From: Actinopolyspora biskrensis
GTDB lineage: Bacteria > Actinomycetota > Actinomycetes > Mycobacteriales > Pseudonocardiaceae
NCBI RefSeq assembly: GCF_013408175.1
Contig: NZ_JACBYW010000002.1
Span: 372,001-436,000 of the forward strand
Length of the DNA stretch: 64,000 nt
Direction of reading: 5' to 3'
The notes under the pieces are model-generated. The model saw nothing but the letters and a program-made list of their open reading frames with translations. It was not told the origin of the DNA and made no database searches. How positions within the stretch are numbered: position 1 is the stretch's first letter; the number at the start of each line of letters is the position of its first letter. Both the position numbers and the translations under genes were made by a program. This document shows positions 45,175-57,000 of the stretch, piece after piece.

Positions 45175-45627
45175 GGTCCCAGGATGGCAGTTTTGCCGAC
45201 ACGGATCACCGGATGAGTGGAGTGCGTTTCCGACCCGGGGCTCGGAACGGTCCTCGGGCGGGTACTCGGTCGCCGGCGTGCGGGGGCGGCGGCACCTCGG
45301 GCGCCGCGGGGCTCTCCCGAGCGGGGATCCACGACACGTGCCTGAGGGCCGGCGCGGCATCCACCGCCCCACCGGAGCGTCCCGTTTCCGCGTCGGCGGG
45401 CGCCCGGGTCGAACGGACCGCTCAGGCGAGCTCGTCAGGAGCGCCGGGTGGGGTGCTGCCGGACTCGGCGCCTCGTGGTCCCCCGTGCTGGAGTCCGCAT
45501 GAGCGATCGAGAACACGCACTGTTTTCGAGTGCCTCTCGAACGTGGCCCGAGGGGGCTAATCTAGGTAGTCGACTACGTGTTTTCCGGCGGTTACGTGCA
45601 CGGTAAGTGCTGGGAGTCTGGGGACCT
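45175..45627. other. Intergenic region with a 12 bp palindrome
   Basis: No gene is recognised in 453 bp. GTAGTCGACTAC (45566-45577) is a perfect palindrome about 50 bp before the lysozyme gene and may be an operator; TAATCT (45558-45563) just before it could be a -10. Confidence 0.4.
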
Positions 45628-47100
45628 GTGAATCCCCCCGGCCAAAATACTCCCGAAGAAGAACCCCGAGAACCGGTCGGCTCTTCGGAGCCGGCGGACG
45701 CCACCGAGCGTCGGACGTCCCCGGAGCGCCCCCCGAACGCCCCGGGCGACGAGACCTTCCGCCAGCGCGCGGCGCGACGCACCGAGCGAGTCGCGCACGA
45801 AACCGCCGAGTGGGCACGTCCTGCCGCTCAGCGCACCGGTGACCGGATCGTGCGCTGGGTCCGACGGTTCCTGGCGCTGCTGGCCGCACTGACCGAACGA
45901 GTGGTGCAGTGGGCCTCCCCGCGTATGCGCCGCGCCCACGAGAGGCTGGTGCCGTTCGTCGAGCGTGTCCGCGACGGGCTCTCGCCCGCGGCGCGCCGCG
46001 TTCGGCAGTGGCTGAGCCCCGCGGTCGAACGACTCCGCGAGTGGTGCGCGCCGGTTGTCCGAAAGGTCCGGCGGCGGCTTGCTCCGGTGGTGGAGCGCGC
46101 CAGGGCCGTGCTCGAGCCGCACCTCTCCCGGCTACGCGCGAAACTGCCCGCGACCGGAGGCAGGCACCGGGTCTCCCCCCGCGCGCGTTCCGTCCAGCTG
46201 ACCGCCGCGGCCGCCGCGGTGGGCGTGCTGGCCATCATCGTGGGCACAGCCGGTCAGGGAACCGGTGGGCAGACGACCACTCCGGCCGCGCACACGGTCG
46301 ACATCCCCTCCCAGGAGCGGACCCAGGCGGACGAACCCGGAGTGCTGAGCGCCCCGTCCCCCGGCAAGGACGACGGTTCGGACAAGAGCTCGGGCGGGAA
46401 CTCGGACAAGGGCGAGAAGCAGTCCCGCTCGGGTAACAGGATCTCCCCGGAGGCGGCCGCAGCGATCGGTCCGAACGCCAACGGCATCGACGTGTCCAAC
46501 CACAACGGGCCCATCGACTGGAACCAAGTGGCGGCCTCCGGACAGCGGTACGCCTTCGTGCTGGCCACCGACGGCGGGAGCTTCACGAACCCGATGTTCC
46601 AGCAGCAGTTCCAGGGGGCCAAGGACGCGGGCATGCTCGCGGGCGCCTACCACTTCGGCAGGCCGACCGGATCGGCCGTCGCGCAGGCCGACCGGCTGCT
46701 GAACAACATGGGATCCGTGAACGACGGCCGCACCCTTCCCCCGGTGCTCGACCTGGAGGTCTCGCCGAACACCGGCGGGTGCTACGGCAAGACGAGCGGG
46801 CAGATGCACGCCTGGACCCAGGCGTTCCTCGACCGCGTGAAGTCGCAGACCGGGCAGCAGGGCATCGTCTACGCCAGCCCCTCGTTCTGGAGCAACTGCA
46901 TGGACGGTTCCCAGGCCTTCGCGGACAACCCGCTGTGGCTGGCGTCCTACGGGGTCTCCCAACCGAACGTGCCCGGTGGCTGGAGCAACTACTCGTTCTG
47001 GCAGTACACCAACAAGGGCACCGTTCCGGGCATCAGCGGGCCCGTGGACATGAACCGGTTCCAGGGCAGCGGTGCCGATCTGCTCCGACTCACCAAGTGA
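45628..47100 (+). CDS. Membrane-anchored GH25 lysozyme with N-terminal 11-residue repeats
   Basis: A 490-residue protein. Residues 1 to about 45 are acidic and disordered. Residues 98-174 are an Arg-rich amphipathic region whose prolines fall at 98, 109, 120, 131, 142, 153 and 164, exactly 11 apart. A transmembrane helix follows at about 191-207, then a Ser/Gly/Lys-rich linker, then a glycoside hydrolase family 25 domain from about 285 with GIDVSNHNGPIDWNQV and the catalytic pair in VLDLEV. It would cut the glycan of peptidoglycan outside while the repeat stays inside. The start is uncertain: GTG 45628 has GGGAG upstream; GTG 45607 would add seven residues. Confidence 0.88.
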   Translation: MNPPGQNTPEEEPREPVGSSEPADATERRTSPERPPNAPGDETFRQRAARRTERVAHETAEWARPAAQRTGDRIVRWVRRFLALLAALTERVVQWASPRMRRAHERLVPFVERVRDGLSPAARRVRQWLSPAVERLREWCAPVVRKVRRRLAPVVERARAVLEPHLSRLRAKLPATGGRHRVSPRARSVQLTAAAAAVGVLAIIVGTAGQGTGGQTTTPAAHTVDIPSQERTQADEPGVLSAPSPGKDDGSDKSSGGNSDKGEKQSRSGNRISPEAAAAIGPNANGIDVSNHNGPIDWNQVAASGQRYAFVLATDGGSFTNPMFQQQFQGAKDAGMLAGAYHFGRPTGSAVAQADRLLNNMGSVNDGRTLPPVLDLEVSPNTGGCYGKTSGQMHAWTQAFLDRVKSQTGQQGIVYASPSFWSNCMDGSQAFADNPLWLASYGVSQPNVPGGWSNYSFWQYTNKGTVPGISGPVDMNRFQGSGADLLRLTK

Positions 47101-47111
47101 TCCCGGACCGG

Positions 47112-47156
47112 AAAACCTCGTGGGGCGCTCACCGGACGGTGGGCGCCCCACGTTTT
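47112..47156 (+). terminator. Terminator after the GH25 gene
   Basis: A 17 bp stem beginning CGTGGGGCGC (one mismatch visible) is preceded by AAAAC and followed by TTTTC, so it may act in both directions. The rest of the gap to 47347 shows no gene. Confidence 0.75.
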
Positions 47157-47347
47157 CGTGCGTGCCCTCGCGACGGTGTTCGCGGGCGCGCTCGGGAGGT
47201 GCGCACGGCCGATCCGGCGGCGTTCCGGCTCTGTTCCCAGGAGGGTGACCGGTTCGAGTTACTACCGGGTAAGCTTAGCCCGGTTCCGGAACCGAAACAC
47301 GTTTCGGTTCGCCGGTCCCGTGATCTTCCGGGTACGTGAGGTGAATC

Positions 47348-48586
47348 GTGCGAATCGCTCTGCTGTCCTACCGAAGCAAGCCGCACAGCGGCGGGCAGGG
47401 GATCTATGTTCGCCACCTCAGCAGGGGGCTGGCCGAACTGGGGCACGAGGTGGAGGTCTTCTCCGGCCAACCCTATCCGGAACTGGACCACGGAGTGCGC
47501 CTGACCGAGGTCCCGAGCCTCGACCTCTACCGTGAGCCGGACCCCTTCCGCACGCCGCACCCTCGTGAACTGCGTGGCCCGCTCGACCTCGCGGAGCTGG
47601 GCATCATGTGGACGGCGGGGTTCCCCGAACCGCTCACCTTCAGCCTGCGTGCCGCGCGGATACTGCGCGACAGGGCCCACGAGTTCGACGTCGTACACGA
47701 CAACCAGTCCCTGGGCTACGGGCTGCTCGGCCTGCGCCGTGCGGGGATCCCGCTGGTCGCCACCGTGCACCACCCGATCACGCACGACCGCCGCGTGGAA
47801 CTGGAGGCGGCCAGGGGCTGGCGCAAGCTGACCGTGCGGCGCTGGTACGGCTTCCTCCGCATGCAGCGACGCGTGGCGCGGCGGGTTCCGCGGGTGCTGA
47901 CCGTTTCGCGGTCCTCGGCCGAGGACATCGTCAACGACTTCGGGGTGCCCGGGGACAACCTGCGGGTCGTTCCGCTCGGGGTCGATCCCGGGGTCTTCCG
48001 GCCACCGGAGCGCCCCCGCACACCCGGCAGGATCGTCGCCATGGCCAGTGCCGACACCCCGATGAAGGGGATCGACACCCTCCTCGAGGCGGTGGCCAAG
48101 CTGCGCACCGAGCGTTCGGTGGAGCTGGTGCTGGTTTCCAAGCCCGTCCGGGGCGGTCCGACCGAGAGGCTGATCGAGGAACTGGGGATCGGCGACATCG
48201 TCCACACGGTCAGCGGACTGACCGACACCCGGTTGGCCGAACTGTTCGGTTCGGCCGAGATCGCCTGCGTCCCCTCGCTGTACGAGGGGTTCTCGCTGCC
48301 GACCGTCGAGGCCATGGCCTGCGGCACCCCGTTGGTGGCCAGCCGCGCGGGAGCGATTCCCGAGGTGGTCGGAACCGACGGGACCACGGCCGAGCTGGTG
48401 CCGCCCGCCGATGTGGAGGCGCTGACCGGAGGGCTCGGTGCCCTGCTCGACGACCCGGACAAGAGGGCAGCACTGGGGCGAGCGGGACGAGCTCGGGTTC
48501 TCGCACGTTACAGCTGGGCTTCGGTGGCCGCGGCCACGGTCGACTGCTACGCCGAAGCCATCGAATCGAGCAGGAAAGGGCAGTGA
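47348..48586 (+). CDS. Glycosyltransferase family 4 (GT-B fold)
   Basis: A 412-residue retaining glycosyltransferase. The N-terminal glycine-rich loop SKPHSGGQGIYVRHLSRGL and the C-terminal donor-site E-x7-E motif (YEGFSLPTVEAMACGTPLVAS, read in two parts) are typical of GT4. It would transfer a sugar from a nucleotide donor to a lipid or cell-wall acceptor. The GTG is preceded by GAGGTGA. It is followed within 5 bp by a methyltransferase and then a cyclase-fold protein, a set conserved in many actinomycetes but without a known product. Confidence 0.9.
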   Translation: MRIALLSYRSKPHSGGQGIYVRHLSRGLAELGHEVEVFSGQPYPELDHGVRLTEVPSLDLYREPDPFRTPHPRELRGPLDLAELGIMWTAGFPEPLTFSLRAARILRDRAHEFDVVHDNQSLGYGLLGLRRAGIPLVATVHHPITHDRRVELEAARGWRKLTVRRWYGFLRMQRRVARRVPRVLTVSRSSAEDIVNDFGVPGDNLRVVPLGVDPGVFRPPERPRTPGRIVAMASADTPMKGIDTLLEAVAKLRTERSVELVLVSKPVRGGPTERLIEELGIGDIVHTVSGLTDTRLAELFGSAEIACVPSLYEGFSLPTVEAMACGTPLVASRAGAIPEVVGTDGTTAELVPPADVEALTGGLGALLDDPDKRAALGRAGRARVLARYSWASVAAATVDCYAEAIESSRKGQ

Positions 48587-48590
48587 GGCT

Positions 48591-49311
48591 TTGCTGACGG
48601 TGGATTTCGACACGCTCGGGGTGCGGCCGGGTCAACGGGTGTTGGACCTGGGTTGTGGCGCGGGCCGCCACGCCTTCGAGCTTTACCGCAGGGGACTGCG
48701 GGTGGTCGCCTTCGACCACGCGGAACAGGACCTCGCCGAGGTGTCCGCGATGTTCGGCGCCATGGAGCAGGAGGGCGAGGTCCCGGACGGAGCGGAAGCC
48801 ACCACCGTGCAGGGCGACGCCCTCGACCTGCCGTTCCCGGACGAGTCCTTCGACCACGTGATCGCCTCGGAGATCCTCGAACACATTCCCGAGGACGACA
48901 AGGTCATGCACGAGCTGGTCCGCGTGCTCAAACCGGGCGGGCGAGTCTCGGTGACCGTGCCCAGCCGGTTCCCGGAGCGGGTGTGCTGGGCGCTGTCCGA
49001 GCGGTACCACAACGTCGAGGGCGGGCACGTGCGGATCTACCGCAGGACCCAGCTGCTCGACCGGCTGCGGGCCGCCGGACTGCGCCCGGTTCACCACCAC
49101 CACGCGCACGCGCTGCACTCCCCGTACTGGTGGTTGAAGTGCGCGGTCGGGGTGGAACGCACCGACCACCCGCTGACCGGGCTCTACCACCGCATGCTGG
49201 TGTGGGACATGCTGCACGGGCCGTGGTTGACCCGGACGTTGGAGCGGTTGCTGAACCCGGTGCTGGGCAAGAGCGTGGTCACCTACCTGTACAAGCCCGC
49301 GGGGGTGTCAG

Positions 49312-49319
<8 letters not shown>
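48591..49319 (+). CDS. Class I SAM-dependent methyltransferase of the GT4 cluster
   Basis: A 242-residue methyltransferase with motif I VLDLGCGAGRHAFEL, acidic motif II VVAFDHAEQD and the later VRVLKPGGRVSVTVPS. A C-terminal HHHHAHALHSPYWWLKCA segment is distinctive of this cluster's methyltransferase in actinomycetes. The start is probably TTG at 48591 (MLTVDFDTLG), which fits relatives; GTG at 48600 is an alternative. Its end overlaps the next gene by 8 bp. Target unknown, perhaps the glycosylated lipid of the neighbouring enzyme. Confidence 0.85.
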
Positions 49320-51237
<1,918 letters not shown>

Positions 51238-51789
51238 TCAGGTCGGCGGGACGGGGCCGTCGAAGTCGGCGCGCCTGAGCCGGAAGACCTGCAGGTGCAG
51301 GCCGTGGTACTTGGTGGTCTCGCCCACCCAGTCCATGCCGATGTTGCGTGCCGTGGCTATGGCCCGCGAGTTCGCGGCCCGCGCCACGGCGAACACCTCG
51401 TCGACGTCCTGGGCGAAGGCCCAGCCGAGCAGCGCACGTGCGCCTTCGGTGGCGTAGCCCCTGCCCCATTCGTCCTGGCGTACCTGCCAGCGGATCTCGA
51501 GGTCCTCCTCGTAGGGGGGCAGCAACCGGAGGCCGAGGCCTCCCACCAGGACGTTGTCGGAACGACGCACCATGGCCCACCTCCCGGTGGGAGGGGCCAG
51601 ATTGGGGGCGGCCTCGACCCAGGCGTCCAGCACCGCACGCATCGCGTCCAGGTCGGGGACCCGTTGCATGACCGGAGTGAGCCACATGGCGATCTCGGGG
51701 TTGCCGTAGATACGGAAGGCCGCCTCGGCGTCCTCGGCGGCCCAGTCGCGTATCAGCAGTCGTTCGGTTTCCAGCGACAACGACGCCAT
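51238..51789 (-). CDS. GNAT acetyltransferase, RimJ/RimL type
   Basis: A 183-residue GNAT protein. The N-terminal TERLLIRDW and the acetyl-CoA loop DEWGRGYATEGARALLGWAF are the standard RimJ/RimL-like signatures; the terminal strand is IGMDWVGET. These enzymes acetylate N-termini or small amines. The acceptor is unknown. It faces away from the lipid-PKS locus across a 529 bp gap. Confidence 0.88.
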   Translation of the reverse strand: MASLSLETERLLIRDWAAEDAEAAFRIYGNPEIAMWLTPVMQRVPDLDAMRAVLDAWVEAAPNLAPPTGRWAMVRRSDNVLVGGLGLRLLPPYEEDLEIRWQVRQDEWGRGYATEGARALLGWAFAQDVDEVFAVARAANSRAIATARNIGMDWVGETTKYHGLHLQVFRLRRADFDGPVPPT

Positions 51790-52318
51790 ACCGCCACGCT
51801 ACCCGCGGAAGGCCCGCGCGGCTGGCCGGTTACCGGATCGTTGTCCGGCGTTTCGCGCTGCCGGTTCGGGCGGGCAACCGGGGCGGAGGAGTGAAGGGAT
51901 TTCGCCTTCCGCTTTGGTTCCGGGCGGGGTTTCGCGGCGGTTCGCCCTTCGTTCCGCCGTTTTTCTCCGCCTTTCCTCGGTGCGCGGTTTTGTTCGTCGT
52001 TCACGTGCTTCCCCGGGGGGACCTTCGGGGGTTTCCACCGGTAGTGGCCCGTCCTCCGGGATGAACCCGGGTCGGGAGGAGCTCGGAGCGGCGAATCGGA
52101 GGTGTGCGCGTGGCGCGTGATTATCAGCGGTGTGACAAGAACGCTTTCTCCCGCGCGCAGCGAAATGCGTCGTGGAAAATGTTGCGAATGTTTCCCGTCG
52201 GTTGTTGTTGACAGTGGTCGGGCTTCGTGAAATCTTCGAAAAGCGCCGGGTCGCGAATTTCCCGAATAATTGTTATCCGGTTTTCCCGCTCGTTTTTGTC
52301 GCACCTCGGGAAGGTTTT
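51790..52318. other. Promoter region of the lipid-PKS locus
   Basis: No gene is seen in 529 bp. From about 52120 on, the base composition drops to AT-richer DNA. TTGACA (52207-52212) is a consensus -35, but the -10 about 17 bp later is weak (AATCTT), which suggests an activator or alternative sigma factor. Confidence 0.45.
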
Positions 52319-54082
52319 ATGGAATCAACGACCGCGGAGTTCCCGTCGCGGCGGGACGAAGTCGTGCTGACCGACTACCTGGTTCGGTTCGCGCGGGAGC
52401 GCGGGGACAGCACCGCCGTCACGTTCGTCGACTACGCGGTGAGCAAGGACGGACTCGTGCAGTCGACGACGATGCGGGAGCTGCACCGGAGGGTGTGCGC
52501 CGTGGCCGCGTGGCTCGGACGGCGCTTCGACCGTGGCGAAAGGGTCGTGATCACGGCTCCGCAGAGCACCGAGTACGTGATCGGTTTCCTCGGGGCGATC
52601 CACGCCGGACTGATAGCGGTGCCGCTGTTCTCCCCGGACGCGGCCGGATCCGGGCGGCTCGACGGTGTCCTCGACGACTGCGCCCCCTCCTGCGCGCTCA
52701 CCGTGAAAGCGGACTTCGACAGGGTCAGGGAGGTGTTGCGCGAACGCGGGGGACGCGGTCCGGGGGAGTGCGTGGCGGTCGACACGATCTCCGACGCGCT
52801 GGCCGAGGAGTACGAACGTCCGTCGGTGGGGGACGAGGACGTGGCCTATCTGCAGTACACCTCGGGGTCGACCCGGACACCGGCCGGAGTGGAGATCACC
52901 CACGCCAACGTGATCGCCAACGCCGAGCAGGCCCTCGAGGCCTACGTGGGCGGCGACCCGCGGACGAGCACCGTGAGCTGGCTGCCGCTGTTCCACGACA
53001 TGGGGCTCGTGCTGTCCGTGGCCGCCCCGCTGGTGGGAGGTATCTCGACGGTGCTCATGGATCCGGCCGCGTTCCTGCGGCAACCGGGACGGTGGCTGCG
53101 GCAGCTCTCGGTGAGCTCCCCGGCCGTGACGGCGGCCCCGAACTTCGCCTTCGACTACTGCGCGGCCAGGGTCACCGACCGAGAGAAGGCGTGGTTGCGG
53201 CTGGACCGGGTCGTGTCGGTGATCAACGGCAGTGAGCCGGTCCGCCCGGCCACGATCGAACGGTTCAACGAGGCGTTCTCCTCCTGCGGGCTTCCCCCCG
53301 AGAGCCACCGGTCCTCGTTCGGTCTGGCCGAGGCGACCGTGTTCGTGTCGGTGAGCCCGGCCGGGAACGCGCCGCGAGCGGTCCGCTTCGACCGCGCCGC
53401 CCTCGGCGCGAACAGGGCCAGGCCCGCCGAGCGGGGTGTGGAAGCAGGCGAACTGGTCTCCTGCGGGAGGCCCCTCGGCCAGCGGGTGGCCATCGTGGAC
53501 CCCGACGCGCACCGCCCGCTGGAGGAGGGGGCGGTCGGGGAGATCTGGGTGCGCGGCCCCAACATTGGGCGGGGGTACTGGGGAAGATCCCGGGAGGAGT
53601 CGGCGAGCGTGTTCGACGCGCGACTCGCCGAGCCGGGGGAGCTGCCGGAGCGCGGTTGGCTGCGCACCGGCGACCTCGGGGTGTTCCACGAGGGCGAGCT
53701 CTACGTGACGGGGCGGATCAAGGACCTGATCGTCCTGGACGGTCGCAACCACTACCCCCAGGACGTCGAGGAGACCGTCGAAGGGTTGGAGCGGTTGCGC
53801 AAACACCACACCGCCGCGTTCGCGGTCACCGTCGAGGACGTCGAACGCCTGGTCGTCGTGGCCGAGTACGCGCGTTCGCTGCCGCGGGAGCAACGGGATC
53901 CGGTGGAAACAGCCGCGGCGGTGCGCGGGGCGATCGTCGCCGCGCACGGCGTCTCCGCCTACGAGGTGCTCCTGGTGGAACCGGACACGATCCCCCGCAC
54001 CTCCAGCGGAAAGGTCGCCCGTCGGCCCTGCAGGCAGCGTTATCTGGACAACGAGCTGGTTCCCGAGGACGCACATGATTGA
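52319..54082 (+). CDS. FadD32-like fatty acyl-AMP ligase
   Basis: A 587-residue adenylating enzyme. The phosphate loop YTSGSTRTPAGVEITHANV is the form found in FadD32, not in acyl-CoA synthetases; WLPLFHDMGLV and the C-terminal TGRIKDLIVLDGRNHYPQDVE also match the fatty acyl-AMP ligase branch, and the Lys of RTSSGKVARR is present. It would activate a fatty acid as acyl-AMP and load it on the N-terminal carrier domain of the PKS, as FadD32 does for Pks13. The ATG at 52319 has GGGAAGG at four bases. The stop overlaps the PKS start by 8 bp, so the two are coupled. Confidence 0.92.
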   Translation: MESTTAEFPSRRDEVVLTDYLVRFARERGDSTAVTFVDYAVSKDGLVQSTTMRELHRRVCAVAAWLGRRFDRGERVVITAPQSTEYVIGFLGAIHAGLIAVPLFSPDAAGSGRLDGVLDDCAPSCALTVKADFDRVREVLRERGGRGPGECVAVDTISDALAEEYERPSVGDEDVAYLQYTSGSTRTPAGVEITHANVIANAEQALEAYVGGDPRTSTVSWLPLFHDMGLVLSVAAPLVGGISTVLMDPAAFLRQPGRWLRQLSVSSPAVTAAPNFAFDYCAARVTDREKAWLRLDRVVSVINGSEPVRPATIERFNEAFSSCGLPPESHRSSFGLAEATVFVSVSPAGNAPRAVRFDRAALGANRARPAERGVEAGELVSCGRPLGQRVAIVDPDAHRPLEEGAVGEIWVRGPNIGRGYWGRSREESASVFDARLAEPGELPERGWLRTGDLGVFHEGELYVTGRIKDLIVLDGRNHYPQDVEETVEGLERLRKHHTAAFAVTVEDVERLVVVAEYARSLPREQRDPVETAAAVRGAIVAAHGVSAYEVLLVEPDTIPRTSSGKVARRPCRQRYLDNELVPEDAHD

Positions 54083-57000
54083 GCACTCCGAGATCCGGGA
54101 GTGGCTGGTTCACCGGATCGCCGAGCACACGGGGCAGGAACCGGAGCGGGTGGACACCACTCGCCCCTTCGACGAGTTCGGACTGTCCTCCAGGGACGTG
54201 GTGGGGATCTCGGGGGAGCTGGAGAACCTGCTCGGAAGGGGGCTTTCGGCCACCCTGCTCTGGGAGTTCCCCACCGTGGAGCGGTTGGCCGAGGCGTTGG
54301 AGGGGACCGAGGCGCGGCCCGGAGGGGAAACCTCGCCCGAACCGGGAGAACCGGTCGCGGTCGTGGGCCTGGGGTGCCGTTTTCCGGGAGTGGACGGGCC
54401 CGAGGAGTTCTGGCGGCTGCTCGACGACGGCGCCGACACGATCGGAACCGTCCCGGCGGGGCGGTGGGAGCAGTTCGCCGCGGGGCAGCCGGACCTCCTG
54501 GAGGGACTGCCCCGCGCGGGCGGCTACTTCGACGACGTGTCCGGTTTCGACGCGGGCTTCTTCGAGATATCGCCGCGGGAGGCCGAGGTGATGGATCCGC
54601 AGCAGCGCCTGCTGCTGGAGGTGGCCTGGGAGGCGCTCGAGCACGCGGGCAGTGCTCCCTCCCGGCTGCGCGGTTCGGCCACGGGAGTGTTCGTGGGGGC
54701 TTCCGCGACGGAGTACAGTCACCTCACCGCCGGGGACATCGCGGCGGTCGACGCCTGGACCGGCACCGGCGGCGCCATGAGCGTCATCGCCAACCGGATC
54801 TCCTATCTGCTGGACCTGCGTGGCCCGAGCATGGCCGTCGACACCGCCTGCTCCTCCTCGCTGGTCGCGCTGCACCAGGCCTGTGCGAGCCTGCGTTCCG
54901 GGGAGAGCAGCACCGCCCTGGCGTGCGGGGTCAATCTGCTGCTGTCCCCGGCGGTCACGGCCAACTTCGCCAGCGCGGGGGCGCTGGCCCCGGACGGGCG
55001 CTGCAAGCCCTTCGACGCCGCGGCGGACGGGATCGTCCGCGGCGAGGGCTGCGGCGCCGTGGTGCTCAAACCGCTTTCCGCGGCCGCTCGCGACGGTGAC
55101 AGGATCCACGCCGTCATCCGCGGGTCCGCCGTGAACTCGGACGGCCGGTCGAACGGCTTGATGGCACCGAACCCCGCCGCGCAGGCGGAACTGCTCCGCA
55201 CCGCCTACGGGGCCGCCGACCTCGATCCCACCGTGGTGGACTACGTGGAGGCGCACGGGACAGGAACTCTGCTGGGCGATCCGATCGAGGCGCAGGCACT
55301 CGGATCGGTGCTGGGAGCCGAACGCGGGGAGCGGCGCCCGGTGCTGCTCGGTTCGGTCAAGGCCAACCTGGGACATCTGGAGGCCGCGGCCGGGATAGCG
55401 GGAGTGATCAAGGTCGTGCTCGCGATGCGGCACGGCAGGCTGCCCGCCACCCCCAACCACACCACTCCCAATCCGCACATCCCGCTCGAGCGGGACAACC
55501 TCGAGGTCGTGGGACGGACACGTCCCTGGCCCCGCTACTCCGGTGCGGCGCGGGCCGGAGTGTCCGGGTTCGGGTTCGGCGGTACCAACGCCCACGTGGT
55601 GCTCGAGTCCTGGGAGGCTCCGCGCCCGGACGGCGCGGGGACGAGCGCGCCGCACACCTTCCTGCTCTCGGGAAGCGGGACCAGGCGGTTGTGCGACACG
55701 GCGGGGAGGCTGGCCGACTGGCTGCGCCGGCCTGCCGGTGAACGCACTCCGCTCGGCGACGTGGCCCGCACGCTGCTGCACGGACGCCAACACCATGCCG
55801 AGCGGGCGGCGGTGGTCACCGATGACCGTTCCGAGCTGGCCGAGAGGCTGCGCTCGCTGGCGGCGGGGGAGACCGGCCCCGGGGTCCTGCGTGGCAGGAA
55901 GGACCCCGGTGGGAACGGGCCGGTCTGGGTGTTTTCCGGATACGGCTCGCAGTGGCCCGGCATGTGTCGTGGACTGGTGCGCTCCGAACCGGCCTTCGCC
56001 GGCTTCCTGGAGGAGCACGATGCGGAGTTCCGCGCCGTCGCGGGGTTCTCGCTGCTCGACGCGCTGTCCGCGGGGGAGGAGCTCGGGGGGCTCTACCGTT
56101 GCCAGCTCGGCCTGTTCGGGACCCAGCTCGCCCTGGCGCGGCTGTGGCGCTCGCGAGGAGTGCGGCCGAGCGCGGTCATCGGCCATTCGATGGGGGAGGT
56201 GGCCGCTGCGGTGGCGGTCGGGTCCCTGGAGCACAGGCAGGGACTCGAGGTCATGGACACCCGGACACGTCTGCTGAGCGAGACGGAGCTCGCAGGCGGG
56301 GGTGCGATGGCCGCTCTGGAGGGGTCGGCCGAGGAGGTCGAGGAGTTGAGCGACTGGTTCCCCGGAGTGGTGCCTGCCGTGCGAACCTCCTCCCGGAGGT
56401 GCACCGTCGCCGGACCGGCGGACGAGATCGAGCTGATCGCGAAGCACTTCCGGCGGAGGGACCGCACGGCGAAGGTCCTCGACGTCTCCGGCGCGGGGCA
56501 CACGGCGGCCGTGGAGCCACTGCTGGAACGACTGCGCGCGGAACTCGCCGAGCTGACCCCCTCCGAACCGGACGCGCCCGTCTACAGCACGGCGCACGAG
56601 GACCCGCGCGCTCTTCCCCTCTTCGACGGCCCCTACTGGGCACGGAACCTGCGCTCGCCGGTGCGGCTGGACAGGGCCGTGCACGCGGCCGCGGCCGACG
56701 GGTTCGACACTTTCCTGGAGATAGCTCCGCACCCGATCGTCTCCGGAGGGCTGGAGGAGTCGTTGACCGACGCGGGGGTCGCTTCGCCGCGGATCGCGTT
56801 CAGCTGCCTGCGGGACACCGACGACACGGTGACCTTCCGCGAGAACCTGGCTCGACTGTGGGTGGACGGGCACGTGCCCGAGCAGCAGGGCGAGGGCGCT
56901 CCTCCGGAGGAGCTCGCCGAACTGCCGCCCGCCGCGTGGCGGCACGAGAGCTTCTGGGTCTCCCGGCGGAAGCGGGCCACCGGATCCGCGGAACATCCAC

